DNA of 47,943 bases from a virus: the IMG/VR virus record IMGVR_UViG_3300019755_000003, positions 1 through 47,943 of that record; one strand, written 5' to 3'. The translations under genes and the position numbers were made by a program. Below the pieces are notes generated by a model that was not told the origin of the DNA, searched no databases, and saw only the letters and a list, made by a program, of their open reading frames with translations. Shown piece after piece: positions 23,224 through 32,929 of the stretch. The stretch's first letter is position 1; each line of letters opens with the position of its first letter.

Positions 23224-24222
23224 CTAATTTATGATTATGTAAATTAACCATAATATGAACCCTATTATTGATGTTACTATTATTGATAATGATATTCTTG
23301 AAATTTTGTCTCCAATTGGTCCGCCCATCCAATAGTTTTCTGAGTCAATGCTAAATATAAGTATTGTCATGAATATTCCTACTATTATTGTTAATCCCAG
23401 TACTGTGAATATGTTGTTTATTATCTTAATAAATGTGTTATCTGTTTCTTTTGATTCAAAAAATGACATATTGCTGAGGTCTGAGATTGTCTGTGTGACA
23501 TTTTGGTTTTGTATTGTGTCTATTACTTCATCAGTTGCAAGTTTTATTGCTGATTTGTTTTTTAATTCTATTTCTAGCGGTATTATTATGTCTTTACATT
23601 GTGTTGACGATAATATTATCTTTCCTTTTGCTTCTGATTCTTTATTTGTATCAATTATTCTTACTCCTGTTAGGTATTGTGAGTTACCTGAAATAGTTTG
23701 TAAGTTATTTGTAAGTTTTACTTCGTTAAATGTTGTTTCGTCTCCTTCTGTATAATTGAATGATATTGAAGGTGTTATACTGAATATTTCTTTATTTGTT
23801 ATTGTTAGATCTATTATGGATTCGTCTTTTGTTAGTTTAATTTTTTTTGGCGATATAAATAGTTCACAATCTATCTTTCCTGATGGCGTTGGTGGTTGGG
23901 TTGTTCCTCCTCCACCTCCTCCACCACCGCTTCCACTTCCAGATATACAATATATGTCTCCGAATGTTGATGATAGTGTATCCCCGTTGGTTATTATTGT
24001 TTTTGTGTATGTTGTGCTTGGACATGATGGGATTATCATGTCTGTTAATATTATTGACGAATTTTCGATTGTAAGACTACCCATTTCAATAATTTCATCA
24101 AATATTACTCTTACTGTTGTATCTGATGATTGAAATGTTAAATCATCTTTAAATGTTATACTATATGATTGAGTTATTAATAACATTAATACAAGTCCTA
24201 TTATTATTATTGATTTTTTCAT
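23224..24222 (-). CDS. Anchored surface protein with poly-Gly hinge, 332 aa
   Basis: Signal peptide (1-21), a small N-terminal head (22-92), a Gly hinge (SGSGSGGGGGGGG near 95-105) and a beta-sandwich stalk (about 118-260). Then a segment FFESKETDN and TM segments at about 270-292 and 305-330. The stalk and anchor (ITGVRI-like LTGVRIIDTNKESEAKGKII, STQCKDI, VLGLTII) are clearly related to the C-terminus of the 1080-aa LamG protein. The same anchor thus carries different heads. A 51-base piece of this gene also recurs at 29846. Confidence 0.8.
   Translation of the reverse strand: MKKSIIIIGLVLMLLITQSYSITFKDDLTFQSSDTTVRVIFDEIIEMGSLTIENSSIILTDMIIPSCPSTTYTKTIITNGDTLSSTFGDIYCISGSGSGGGGGGGGTTQPPTPSGKIDCELFISPKKIKLTKDESIIDLTITNKEIFSITPSISFNYTEGDETTFNEVKLTNNLQTISGNSQYLTGVRIIDTNKESEAKGKIILSSTQCKDIIIPLEIELKNKSAIKLATDEVIDTIQNQNVTQTISDLSNMSFFESKETDNTFIKIINNIFTVLGLTIIVGIFMTILIFSIDSENYWMGGPIGDKISRISLSIIVTSIIGFILWLIYIIIN
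23802..23852. repeat. 51-base repeat shared with 29846-29896
   Basis: Identical at 50 of 51 positions to 29846-29896 (mismatch at 23818), same orientation and reading frame, encoding KKIKLTKDESIIDLT in both proteins. Marks a recombination event between surface genes. Confidence 0.85.
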
Positions 24223-24233
24223 CTTCTTATATT

Positions 24234-26381
24234 TTATGAGTTACAACAAAATGCTCTTGCTGTTATTTCCATTGAATTTAATGTTATTACATCTCCGTTT
24301 CCGTCACTTGTTGCAATTATTTGCAACTGATCTCCTAGTTCTAGTGGTACAACTGTTGTTGATGCTACTGAATAAGGTTCATTTGCTACTTTTAAGTATA
24401 TTGAGAAACTACCCTTAGTTTGTACTATTCCATTCTTTTTTATTGTCATAGTTGGTGTCATTCCTGTTGTACTTCCTTGTAGACTCATTGATATGTCTAA
24501 CTCTATGTATCTTGGAGTTGTTGAATTATATTGTACTGCATTTGCGGTTGCATTGTAAAAGAATCCTTCGGCTGGTGTGTTGTCGAATATTCCATTTACT
24601 GAATAATATGTACCCGCTGTTGTAATTGTTGTACTATTAGGCGCGATAAGGCTTCCGTATAGTCCAACTTGTTCTTGGATTATATTTCCTTCTACTGTTA
24701 GGTCGCCTTTGATGGTTACGTCGTCGTAGATTGTACCACCTGATTTAGATAAATATGGATTGATAGATTCTCTATGTTGAAGATATATATTTTTTATTTC
24801 TTTCTCCGTTATAGATTCATTCCAAAAAATTACTTCATCTATATTTCCTTTTAAAAAATAGCTATTAAAATCACTTGCACTTACTCCTAAAGATTCAACA
24901 TTAAAATTACCTATTACATTTACTGATTTATCTAATATACCATTAGTATAAAAATTCCAATGAGTTTTATTATAAATTCCTGAAATATGATACCAATCTC
25001 CTAAATTAATTATTCCAGTTATATCTTGGTTTCCATTTCCATCATCTAAATTTATTGCTATTTTATTATTTGAACGATATATTAATGAAATTCTTTTACT
25101 ACCTGTTCTACCATCCATAATATCTCCTTGTATATTTTCTTGTGATTCATTAAAATTTACCCATAAACTAAATGCTGATATATTGTTTATTTTATCATTA
25201 AAATCTACGTATGAATTACCATTAAATTCTGCTGAATTTCCAAGATATGAAACATTATTATTAAATTTTACATTATTACTTATTGCATAATTATCATTAC
25301 TTGTTGAGTCAAGTATCTTATTATTAGATATAGATTCTGAATTAAAGTTGAATGAACCAATTTTATTTTGATTCGATACACTATGTAGTGTATTTGAATG
25401 AATATTATTAAGATAAATATTTTCTTCGCTTAATTTATTAACCTGATGTAATTCATAATAAGAATTATTTTGGCTCATTGTTACTCCTGTATGATCTCCA
25501 ATAGCATAATATAATTTTGGAGAATTAATTCTTGTATAATCGTTATTTATAAAAAAATCTCCTGAATCAAGTCTTACTATTGCTTCACTTAAATTTCCAT
25601 CAGAATACTCAAGATAGTCATTATTAAAATCAACTCTTCCGCCATGTTTTACATAAAATCCATATTCTAAATTATTTCCAAAATGCAATCCCATTACATT
25701 TATACTTGCAGAATATGGTAAAAAACCATGTTTAGCTATACTCTCATTAAAGTGTATTCTTCTAAATGCTACAACTCCTCCACCATAAATTGATACTGAT
25801 ACATTTTCATCAGAATTTGGATCAACTCCATAAAAATGCATATTTCTAAACTCATTTACTGCTCCAATTGCAGTTGTAATTGACATTGATTTTATTTTTA
25901 CATTATATCCACTATTAATTGTAGCTCCTCCCATTTGTAATCCTGATACTGATCCTTCTGTTAAATCTGTAATATCACTTAATATAAATGCAGGAATCTT
26001 TATATCTTCATTATAAATACCTTCAGCAATAAATATTCTATATCTATGATTTAAAAAATAAGGTATTTGATTTACTGCTTCTTGTATTGTTGTATAGTTT
26101 CCACCACCTGATATATTTACGTATATATCTCTTGGCTTTATTGAGAATAATGGTCTATTGTGATTTACTAAAGCTATATTACTATAATTTATATTAAATT
26201 TCCCAATATTACTAAATATACTTCCTGCGAAATCATATTCTTGTGTTTGTCCTGCTATACATACTAATTCTGAATCGTATTTTAAGAATCCACTAATGTC
26301 TGTAATTGTTCCTGCTGATATTCCTATTATGCTACATACGAACATTAGCATTATTAATCCTATTTTTTTTTTATTTATCAT
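24234..26381 (-). CDS. Receptor-binding spike: beta-helix, LamG and C1q/TNF-like domains, 715 aa
   Basis: Signal peptide (1-24). Residues about 90-330 begin NISGGGNYTTIQEAV, the entry strand of pectin-lyase-like right-handed beta-helices. Residues about 385-530 are a LamG/concanavalin-like domain (NGNSYVDFND, WYHISGIYNK, GNIDEVIFWNESITEKEI). A short collar (DVTIKGDLTVEGNIIQ) leads to a C-terminal domain (about 575-715) with the C1q/TNF-like tail-fibre pattern (TAGTYYSVNGIF, YIELDISMSL, PLELGDQLQIIA). This layering is typical of viral fibres that bind host glycans. No C-terminal TM, so it probably docks on another virion protein. Confidence 0.85.
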   Translation of the reverse strand: MINKKKIGLIMLMFVCSIIGISAGTITDISGFLKYDSELVCIAGQTQEYDFAGSIFSNIGKFNINYSNIALVNHNRPLFSIKPRDIYVNISGGGNYTTIQEAVNQIPYFLNHRYRIFIAEGIYNEDIKIPAFILSDITDLTEGSVSGLQMGGATINSGYNVKIKSMSITTAIGAVNEFRNMHFYGVDPNSDENVSVSIYGGGVVAFRRIHFNESIAKHGFLPYSASINVMGLHFGNNLEYGFYVKHGGRVDFNNDYLEYSDGNLSEAIVRLDSGDFFINNDYTRINSPKLYYAIGDHTGVTMSQNNSYYELHQVNKLSEENIYLNNIHSNTLHSVSNQNKIGSFNFNSESISNNKILDSTSNDNYAISNNVKFNNNVSYLGNSAEFNGNSYVDFNDKINNISAFSLWVNFNESQENIQGDIMDGRTGSKRISLIYRSNNKIAINLDDGNGNQDITGIINLGDWYHISGIYNKTHWNFYTNGILDKSVNVIGNFNVESLGVSASDFNSYFLKGNIDEVIFWNESITEKEIKNIYLQHRESINPYLSKSGGTIYDDVTIKGDLTVEGNIIQEQVGLYGSLIAPNSTTITTAGTYYSVNGIFDNTPAEGFFYNATANAVQYNSTTPRYIELDISMSLQGSTTGMTPTMTIKKNGIVQTKGSFSIYLKVANEPYSVASTTVVPLELGDQLQIIATSDGNGDVITLNSMEITARAFCCNS

Positions 26382-26413
26382 TTTGTTTGATTTTATTTCT
26401 TTTTTGGTTTATT

Positions 26414-26428
26414 TCTTTTTTTATAGTT
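26414..26428 (-). promoter_or_regulatory. Possible TATA box for the spike gene
   Basis: Minus strand reads AACTATAAAAAAAGA, about 40 bases upstream of the ATG at 26381, just after the hairpin ending the upstream gene. Confidence 0.45.
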
Positions 26429-26430
26429 CA

Positions 26431-26472
26431 TTATTATAACATTGTTTGATGTTATAATAAGCTTAATTAAGC
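26431..26472 (-). terminator. 12-bp perfect hairpin plus adjacent 12-nt palindrome
   Basis: TTATTATAACAT (26431-26442) and ATGTTATAATAA (26449-26460) pair perfectly around TGTTTG. GCTTAATTAAGC (26461-26472) follows. Three bases later is the stop of the 1080-aa gene, so the pair most likely ends that transcript or insulates the spike gene. A regulator site is the alternative. Confidence 0.6.
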
Positions 26473-26474
26473 CA

Positions 26475-29400
26475 CTATAATAGGTTTGATTGCCATATAA
26501 ATAATATTATGAATACTATTATTGTTAATATTATTGTTGTTGTTATACTTACGAATATGTATCGTCCTGCGCTTTTTTTAAATTCTCTTTTTTGTTTTTT
26601 TGAAGTTGGTATTTCTGTAAATCCAAATATTATAAACATTATGATTGTTAATCCTAATACTGATGTAAACGGTGATTCAAAGTATAAATATCTTTGTGAT
26701 AGATCTTTTATTTTATCTTCGATACTTATATCTCTTGATACTAATTCTTCCAAACTTACTACTAAACCTGTTTCTTGTGTTATTTTGATTTGTATTGGGA
26801 TTTTTATGTCAGTACATTTTGTTGACGATATTATTATGTTTCCTTTTGCTTCGCCTACTGGAATTGGTGATGATAGTCTTACTCCTGTTACCGATTGTTT
26901 ATCTGTATCAATGAATTCTATTATGTTTGTTTGTCTTAATTTGTTTATTAATACTTCATCTCCGCTTATATATTCAAATGATAGTTCAGGATCATAACCG
27001 AAGTCTTCATTATTTAATATTGATATACTTTGTTTTATTATATTATCATCTAAAAATATTTCTTCTATTGATAATCCTATGTCACATAATTGTTTATCAC
27101 CGTTTAAATCTATTGTTGCTCCTCCGCCACCTCCCCCACCGCTTGGTGTTGGTATTTGTACTAAAAATATAAAATCTACACCTTCTATTACTTCTGATGA
27201 GTGTTGTAGGCTTGATGCATTTGCGCATGAATAAATTATAGTTCCTGTGTATAATCCTTCATTTAATCCTGATATTGTTATTGTAGCATTTTTTTCAACT
27301 CCATTTAATAAATTAAAATTATTTCCTATTGATGAATTTAGTGAATTATTTATATTTAATTCTGTTGCACTAAAACTACAATTTGTTGCGCTGTATCCAG
27401 TAGATAAAAGTGTGAATGTTCTTTGAATTGATGATGTTTTTGTGAATGTTGAACTCCATGTAGTTGTTGGTGATATTGTTAATATTGCGCTGTTCTCAAC
27501 TACTGATAAATCGAATGTTAGATTTATTATTTTATTATCTATTTGTCTTGTTAATGTTATATAAAATATACTATTATTAACTAAACTTAAGCCTGTTGAT
27601 AGATTCATTTTAATATATTTTATTGATGTTGATGATAAATTAAATGAAGTTTCGTTAAATGTTATATTTCCATAGGTTGGATTAATGTTATCAGCTAATG
27701 TGTATGCTTGATTATCTGATGAATTTTGGGTTATTTGTAAGGTAAATATTGTCTCTGTATTGCTTGATAAAGCAAAGTCTACTGATGATTTGTCGTTAAT
27801 TTTTACACTTATTTCTGGATCTATTATAGTTGCACTTTGAGTGAATGAATAATTAGAATATTCGCTTATTATATCACAATTTAACGCTATAATATCGTTT
27901 TCAAGGTATGTTGATACGTTTAATATTGTTTCATTTGTTCCTGATAATACTGTAGCTCCATTTTTTGTCCAATTATATAGGTATGTTGTTGAATAGGTAT
28001 CAAAATCGTCGTACAAATCTTCACAAACAGAGTTTATTGTGTCTGTATATGTGTATATTGGCTCTTGAAATTCTGTTTGGACTGCTTCAAATCTATCAAT
28101 ATAAAATGTCTCATCTAAATATTGTGTTATTTTATTATCTATTCCGAATATTGTGTATAGTCCTTCTGTGTGTGGTTCTAGTTTAATCCAACAACTTGAC
28201 ATGTAAGCACAACCGCTATATGATTTATCTTCTATCCCTAATTCATTACTAATCATATCAAAAGTATAATGTAATGATAAATTAGTTATATTTAATAACT
28301 CTCCATTATAATAATCCGTAATCTCTGATGCTAGTAAATCTCTTGAGTATATTTTTAAATCTGCAATTGTACCATTATAAAAGTTTGATGGAATACCATA
28401 ATTTATTGTTCCTACTTTCCCTATTGTTGATGTTGATATTGTGCCTGACTTTGTTGTAGAGTTTACTAATGAATTATTTATGTATAAATTTAGATGAGTT
28501 GAGTTTGATATTGCACAAAATGAAAATTCATCTTGACTTGGGTATGATATATTTAATTCATTATAGTTGAATAGTAATAAATCATTTGATACTTCTAACG
28601 ATATTCCACTACTAATATTATCTTTTGAACTGTATATTGTACCATCTGATCCAGGAATAATATAACCACATATTGAGAATATATCTTCTGATAAAATTAA
28701 ATTGTTTGTTGTTAAGTAGTCATCCACTCCGTCAAAATACATTCCTTTAGATATATATTCTCCATTTATTGTTGAATTAAATATTTTTGGTTCTTCTGTT
28801 TCTACTATATGTTGTGTATCATATATTGTAGTTGTTTCAGGTCCTTCTTCAAAACTATAACTTAATCTTGAATTTTCTGGATTAACTATTGAATATGAAT
28901 CCATTTCATTGTTTATTTCTGATTCTGATAATGTTCTTTCCCAAACCCTTAAATCGTCTAAAGAACCATATAACCTATCTGTTCCTAATGATACACCTAC
29001 TTTATGCTGTCTAAATCTTCGTTTACTTACACTATTACAATTTGCAAATGTTTCATTTAATACATTAACTCCGTCAATATAATAATTTACATTTCCATTG
29101 TTAAATACTACTGCAACATTATACCAAGTATCAGATTCAGGGTTAAAGTCGTAATATATATATTCTAAACCTAAATCACCATAACATCCCAAAGATAAAT
29201 CGTTGTTTGTTGAAGATTCCGAAATAAATAACCATATTAATGGAGCACTAAGTGTATCACCACCTTCATAAAATATTGTTTTTGGTTCATCATGATATAT
29301 TGTGTCAAGTTTTATCCATCCTTGTATCGTAAATTCTGTTATAGTTGTATCTGAAAATACACCTGTTTCTAAATCAATATAATCGTCAATATCATCTATA

Positions 29401-29717
29401 TGTACTCCTTTATTGTGTTTTCCGTCTACTTTTGATACTCCATTATATGATATTGCATCATGAAATAATTTTCCTGATATTGTGCCATCATAAAACGATG
29501 TAAAATTTATTGTTTGATTTCCAGATACTAAGTAAAAGTTATCGTAACTATTTGAACCTCCTGAACTGTTTATTTGTGGTTGATATGTATTATATTTACT
29601 ATTTACTGTTATACTTGATGCACTGAATAAATTAATGCTACAAAAAATTATTATTAATAATATTGTCATTATTTTTACTATTTTTCTACTTTTATCTTTT
29701 ATATTTTTTTGTATCAT
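26475..29717 (-). CDS. Giant LamG surface protein with Gly hinge and membrane anchor, 1080 aa
   Basis: N-terminal signal/TM (about 13-34). LamG domain 1 is at about 80-270 (WYNVAVVFNNGNVNYYIDGV, GSLDDLRVWERTLSESEI) and LamG domain 2 at about 325-480 (GMYFDGVDDYLTT, GTIADLKIYSRDLLASEI). Ig-like/beta-sandwich repeats run to about 850, with many NxS/T sequons. A Gly8 hinge is near 860, then the stalk shared with the 332-aa protein (STKCTDIKIPIQ) and TM segments near 1010-1027 and 1052-1075. LamG domains bind carbohydrate, so this is a likely virion or cell-surface adhesin. Confidence 0.85.
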   Translation of the reverse strand: MIQKNIKDKSRKIVKIMTILLIIIFCSINLFSASSITVNSKYNTYQPQINSSGGSNSYDNFYLVSGNQTINFTSFYDGTISGKLFHDAISYNGVSKVDGKHNKGVHIDDIDDYIDLETGVFSDTTITEFTIQGWIKLDTIYHDEPKTIFYEGGDTLSAPLIWLFISESSTNNDLSLGCYGDLGLEYIYYDFNPESDTWYNVAVVFNNGNVNYYIDGVNVLNETFANCNSVSKRRFRQHKVGVSLGTDRLYGSLDDLRVWERTLSESEINNEMDSYSIVNPENSRLSYSFEEGPETTTIYDTQHIVETEEPKIFNSTINGEYISKGMYFDGVDDYLTTNNLILSEDIFSICGYIIPGSDGTIYSSKDNISSGISLEVSNDLLLFNYNELNISYPSQDEFSFCAISNSTHLNLYINNSLVNSTTKSGTISTSTIGKVGTINYGIPSNFYNGTIADLKIYSRDLLASEITDYYNGELLNITNLSLHYTFDMISNELGIEDKSYSGCAYMSSCWIKLEPHTEGLYTIFGIDNKITQYLDETFYIDRFEAVQTEFQEPIYTYTDTINSVCEDLYDDFDTYSTTYLYNWTKNGATVLSGTNETILNVSTYLENDIIALNCDIISEYSNYSFTQSATIIDPEISVKINDKSSVDFALSSNTETIFTLQITQNSSDNQAYTLADNINPTYGNITFNETSFNLSSTSIKYIKMNLSTGLSLVNNSIFYITLTRQIDNKIINLTFDLSVVENSAILTISPTTTWSSTFTKTSSIQRTFTLLSTGYSATNCSFSATELNINNSLNSSIGNNFNLLNGVEKNATITISGLNEGLYTGTIIYSCANASSLQHSSEVIEGVDFIFLVQIPTPSGGGGGGGATIDLNGDKQLCDIGLSIEEIFLDDNIIKQSISILNNEDFGYDPELSFEYISGDEVLINKLRQTNIIEFIDTDKQSVTGVRLSSPIPVGEAKGNIIISSTKCTDIKIPIQIKITQETGLVVSLEELVSRDISIEDKIKDLSQRYLYFESPFTSVLGLTIIMFIIFGFTEIPTSKKQKREFKKSAGRYIFVSITTTIILTIIVFIILFIWQSNLL

Positions 29718-29729
29718 TTTTATTTTTAA

Positions 29730-31028
29730 TTAATTACTATATAATATATTTTTAATCGTACTGAATATTTCTTTTATTGTGTCAAATATCTTATTATTTA
29801 ATTGCTCTTTTTTCTCTTCTACATTTTTTAACGAATTATTTGTTCTTGTTAGATCTATTATTGATTCGTCTTTTGTTAGTTTAATTTTTTTTGGCGTTTC
29901 ATTTAATTTTACTTCTAATGAATTGTTTTGTATAACCTTATTTTGCATTTTGGTTATATTTTCTATTTTTTTGGGTTTTTCTTGTATTTCTTGTTTTATT
30001 ATTATTTTTTTTTCGGATTCAATTGATTTCTTTTTAGATTTTTTTGATTTTGATTTACCATTTGATTTTGTTTCATGAATTTCTACAATTTTTGGTTCAC
30101 TTGTTTTATTTAATATTGTTGTATTTGTTGTATTAATACTTGTTATATTTGATATTGTTAAATTCGATAAATTATTAATATTACTAATTATAGGTTTAAT
30201 GTTTTTTACATCAAATATTGTATTTATTGATGAATTTTCTTCAAAATTATAACTTAATATAATATTTTTTAAATAAATTGGTAATGATGAATTCATTTCT
30301 ATATTTATTTGTGATTTATTTAATTCTGTTTCCCAAATTCTGAAATCATCTAAAGTTCCATGAAATGTTTCTTTATTATCATTATATTCTCCTTGTATAC
30401 CTATATAATGATTCCTAAATCTTCTTCTATTAATGTAGGTATGATTTGCAAATGTTTTATTTAATACATTAATTCCGTCAATATAATAATTTACATTTCC
30501 ATTGTTAAATGTTACTGCAATATTATACCAAGTATCAGATTTTGCATTAAAATTATAGTTTATATAATTTGTTTCGTTCTCACTTTGATAATATCCTAAT
30601 GATAAACTATTATTTTTAGAAGACTCTGAAATAAATAACCATATAAGATTTCCACTTGTGAATAAACTGTTTCCTTCATAAAATATTGTTTTTTTATTAT
30701 TATTTGATGTATTTTCTAATTTAACCCAACTTTGAATCGTAAATTCTGTTATTCTTGGTTCATAAAAAACGCTTGTTTCTAAATCAATATAATTATCGGT
30801 ATTATTAAAGAAAATACCTTTATTATACTTTCCCTCAGTTCTTAATGCTCCATTATATAATATTGCATTATGAGGTCTAGATAATGTTGTTATACTTGAT
30901 TCTAAGACTGTTTTATTATATGATTCACTAAATATATTAATGCTACAAAAAACTATTATAAATAATAGTGCCGTTGTTCTTATGATTTTTTTTATTCTAC
31001 TTTTATTATTCATAATTTCTTGTATCAT
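29730..31028 (-). CDS. LamG surface protein, paralogue lacking the membrane anchor, 432 aa
   Basis: Signal/TM (about 15-33), then a single LamG domain (about 40-235: WYNIAVTFNNGNVNYYIDGI, GTLDDFRIWETELNKSQI) that is a close copy of domain 1 of the 1080-aa protein. The DNA is identical over 37 bases at 30474-30510 and 29070-29106. After a Thr/Asn-rich linker and a Lys/Ser block (KSKSKKSKKKS) comes a patch copied from the 332-aa protein (TPKKIKLTKDESIIDLT), then an amphipathic end. The stalk and C-terminal TMs are missing, so it is either a soluble variant or a decaying chimera. Confidence 0.8.
   Translation of the reverse strand: MIQEIMNNKSRIKKIIRTTALLFIIVFCSINIFSESYNKTVLESSITTLSRPHNAILYNGALRTEGKYNKGIFFNNTDNYIDLETSVFYEPRITEFTIQSWVKLENTSNNNKKTIFYEGNSLFTSGNLIWLFISESSKNNSLSLGYYQSENETNYINYNFNAKSDTWYNIAVTFNNGNVNYYIDGINVLNKTFANHTYINRRRFRNHYIGIQGEYNDNKETFHGTLDDFRIWETELNKSQINIEMNSSLPIYLKNIILSYNFEENSSINTIFDVKNIKPIISNINNLSNLTISNITSINTTNTTILNKTSEPKIVEIHETKSNGKSKSKKSKKKSIESEKKIIIKQEIQEKPKKIENITKMQNKVIQNNSLEVKLNETPKKIKLTKDESIIDLTRTNNSLKNVEEKKEQLNNKIFDTIKEIFSTIKNILYSN
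29846..29896. repeat. 51-base repeat shared with 23802-23852
   Basis: Second copy, one mismatch (29862). Lies in the anchor-less LamG gene where homology to the stalk of the 332-aa protein is otherwise absent. Confidence 0.85.
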
Positions 31029-31050
31029 TTTTTATTTATATAATGGATAG

Positions 31051-32235
31051 TTAATTTTTTGATATTATCATGTATATTAACCCAAATCCTATCATAATTC
31101 CTATTATTATGTATATCATTGTTGTATAAGATTGTTTTTCTATTTCAGATTGTATCTTTATTGGAATTATTATATCGGACTGCGATTCGTTTATACTTTC
31201 TATACATTTACCTTCGAGACATGAAAATTCACATGTTTCAATTATAGTTATTTCTTTATTTGTTTCACAACTATAAAACTGTGTATTACATTTTTCTGTT
31301 GAATTAGCTATTACTACATTATTATTTTCACAATATTTTTCACTTTCATCATTATTACAATGTTTATCTTCTATACATTCAACATTACATTTATTTTTTA
31401 TTATTCCATTATTAACCCAATTATTATTTTCACATGTTTCATAATTAAATATGTCGCAACTTGTTTCGCCAGTTTCGCATTCTTTTAGATCACATTTCCA
31501 TTCATTCCATTCGCCTTCTTTATTACAATACATATTTTCATTACAATCATTATTATCATAACATTCAACTGATTTCAAATCAAGACATTTACCATTATCA
31601 TTTATGTCTAAATATCCGTAACTTCTAACTACCCATGAATCCCACCACCAAGTTGTTTCTACTGAACTTCTTTCTTCATAATCGTAATCATATCCTAAAA
31701 ATAATGGGCATCCTGTGTAGGTTTCTCCTGCACTTGCTAGTAATATTTCGTCTGGACTTATTATTTTATAATCATAATTATAACATCCTTTATTATCACA
31801 ATTTGCTAAATCGTATAATTCGTTTTGGTTATTAATATTTTTTCCATCATATAGATATAAGTAATCTCCATCTAATTTTATTGGTATTTTTACATCTCCA
31901 ACATAATATCCATTTTTGTATGTATTAGCTTTTTTTAATTCTGTTGACATTATATTTACTTTTGCGGATGCTTTACCGTTATCGTTTTTTGCTGATAAAC
32001 ATAATTCGTATCCGTTATCTGGTGTGCATGATGATATTGTTGAAAATGTTTGTCCTATATTTTTTATTGATGAAAAATTATTCCCTAGATAATCATTTCC
32101 TCCTTGAATTGAATATGGTTGAATTTGATTTTCTTTTGTTATTAATGGATATAAAAAGTAAAATATTAATAGTATTATGATTATTATTCCTATAATCCAT
32201 GATATTCTTATATTTCTTTTTTGTTTTCTTTTCAT
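31051..32235 (-). CDS. Type II/III membrane protein with Cys-repeat ectodomain, 394 aa
   Basis: TM at about 13-33, ectodomain to about 365, C-terminal TM about 372-391. The region 225-345 holds about 20 Cys in short repeats (CYDNNDCNENMYC, CDLKECETGETSC, CIEDKHCNND, CETNKEITIIETCEFSC), resembling archaeal and Woesearchaeal surface proteins with disulfide-rich repeats. One of three consecutive proteins with this N-TM / Cys ectodomain / C-TM plan (to 35400). Probable envelope glycoprotein; role inferred. Confidence 0.8.
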   Translation of the reverse strand: MKRKQKRNIRISWIIGIIIIILLIFYFLYPLITKENQIQPYSIQGGNDYLGNNFSSIKNIGQTFSTISSCTPDNGYELCLSAKNDNGKASAKVNIMSTELKKANTYKNGYYVGDVKIPIKLDGDYLYLYDGKNINNQNELYDLANCDNKGCYNYDYKIISPDEILLASAGETYTGCPLFLGYDYDYEERSSVETTWWWDSWVVRSYGYLDINDNGKCLDLKSVECYDNNDCNENMYCNKEGEWNEWKCDLKECETGETSCDIFNYETCENNNWVNNGIIKNKCNVECIEDKHCNNDESEKYCENNNVVIANSTEKCNTQFYSCETNKEITIIETCEFSCLEGKCIESINESQSDIIIPIKIQSEIEKQSYTTMIYIIIGIMIGFGLIYMIISKN

Positions 32236-32633
32236 GTTCTTGTACCCATGGCTATTCCTGAGAATGTTAATACATCATCGATTGGAAGATTTGTTTTTAT
32301 TAAAAACTTTATTTTGTCGAACTGTGACATTTTGTTCCAGTTTTCCATTAAATAAATTATATCTTCTCTACTTAGTTTGATGTTTAAATCTGTTGTTTGA
32401 TTATTATATTCTTGTATTTCTTTTAATTTACTTTCATTAAATATTAATACTGCCTTATAATCTTCTACTTCTATTGATATATTATCGTATTCTTTTGCTA
32501 TCTCTGAAATTATTTCGTAAGAGTTTATTTGCTTTATTATTGGGTTTTCTTCTTCGTTTAAGTTAATTGTTTCGGCGTTCATTGTGTTTGTTAATAATAT
32601 TAGTATAATTAAATACATTATAGGTTTTTTCAT
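32232..32633 (-). CDS. Secreted protein, weakly SCP2-like, 133 aa
   Basis: Signal peptide (1-20, TNTMNAE). The C-terminal 90 residues (YKAVLIFNESKLKEIQEYNN, NIKLSREDIIYLMENW) recall archaeal SCP2-like lipid-binding segments, but the match is weak. ATGA overlaps with both neighbours place it in a coupled set with the membrane proteins. Confidence 0.7.
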   Translation of the reverse strand: MKKPIMYLIILILLTNTMNAETINLNEEENPIIKQINSYEIISEIAKEYDNISIEVEDYKAVLIFNESKLKEIQEYNNQTTDLNIKLSREDIIYLMENWNKMSQFDKIKFLIKTNLPIDDVLTFSGIAMGTRT

Positions 32634-32926
32634 TTTCTTTTCTTTACCTCTTTTTTTTTAATTGGTGCAAATAGTAAATATCCAAATATGATTATAACTA
32701 GTATTATCTGTGATTGTGTGTTTGATATTATATATTCTATTATATTTCTTGCAAATATCATTATCCACGCAAAAATCACAGATAACCACATAAACTGTGT
32801 AAATCTATTTACTGGCATTCCTAATGCAATTGATTGTAATGTTATATATATTGTTAATATTGATAGTAATATTGCTATAATCCACCATGCATATTCTGAA
32901 ATTAGAATAGATGTTATAAAATCCAT
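32630..32926 (-). CDS. Small polytopic membrane protein, 98 aa
   Basis: Three TM segments (about 10-32, 42-63, 70-88) and a basic tail (KKKEVKKRK), so the C-terminus is cytoplasmic by the positive-inside rule. No family recognised. Confidence 0.75.
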   Translation of the reverse strand: MDFITSILISEYAWWIIAILLSILTIYITLQSIALGMPVNRFTQFMWLSVIFAWIMIFARNIIEYIISNTQSQIILVIIIFGYLLFAPIKKKEVKKRK

Positions 32927-32929
32927 CTT

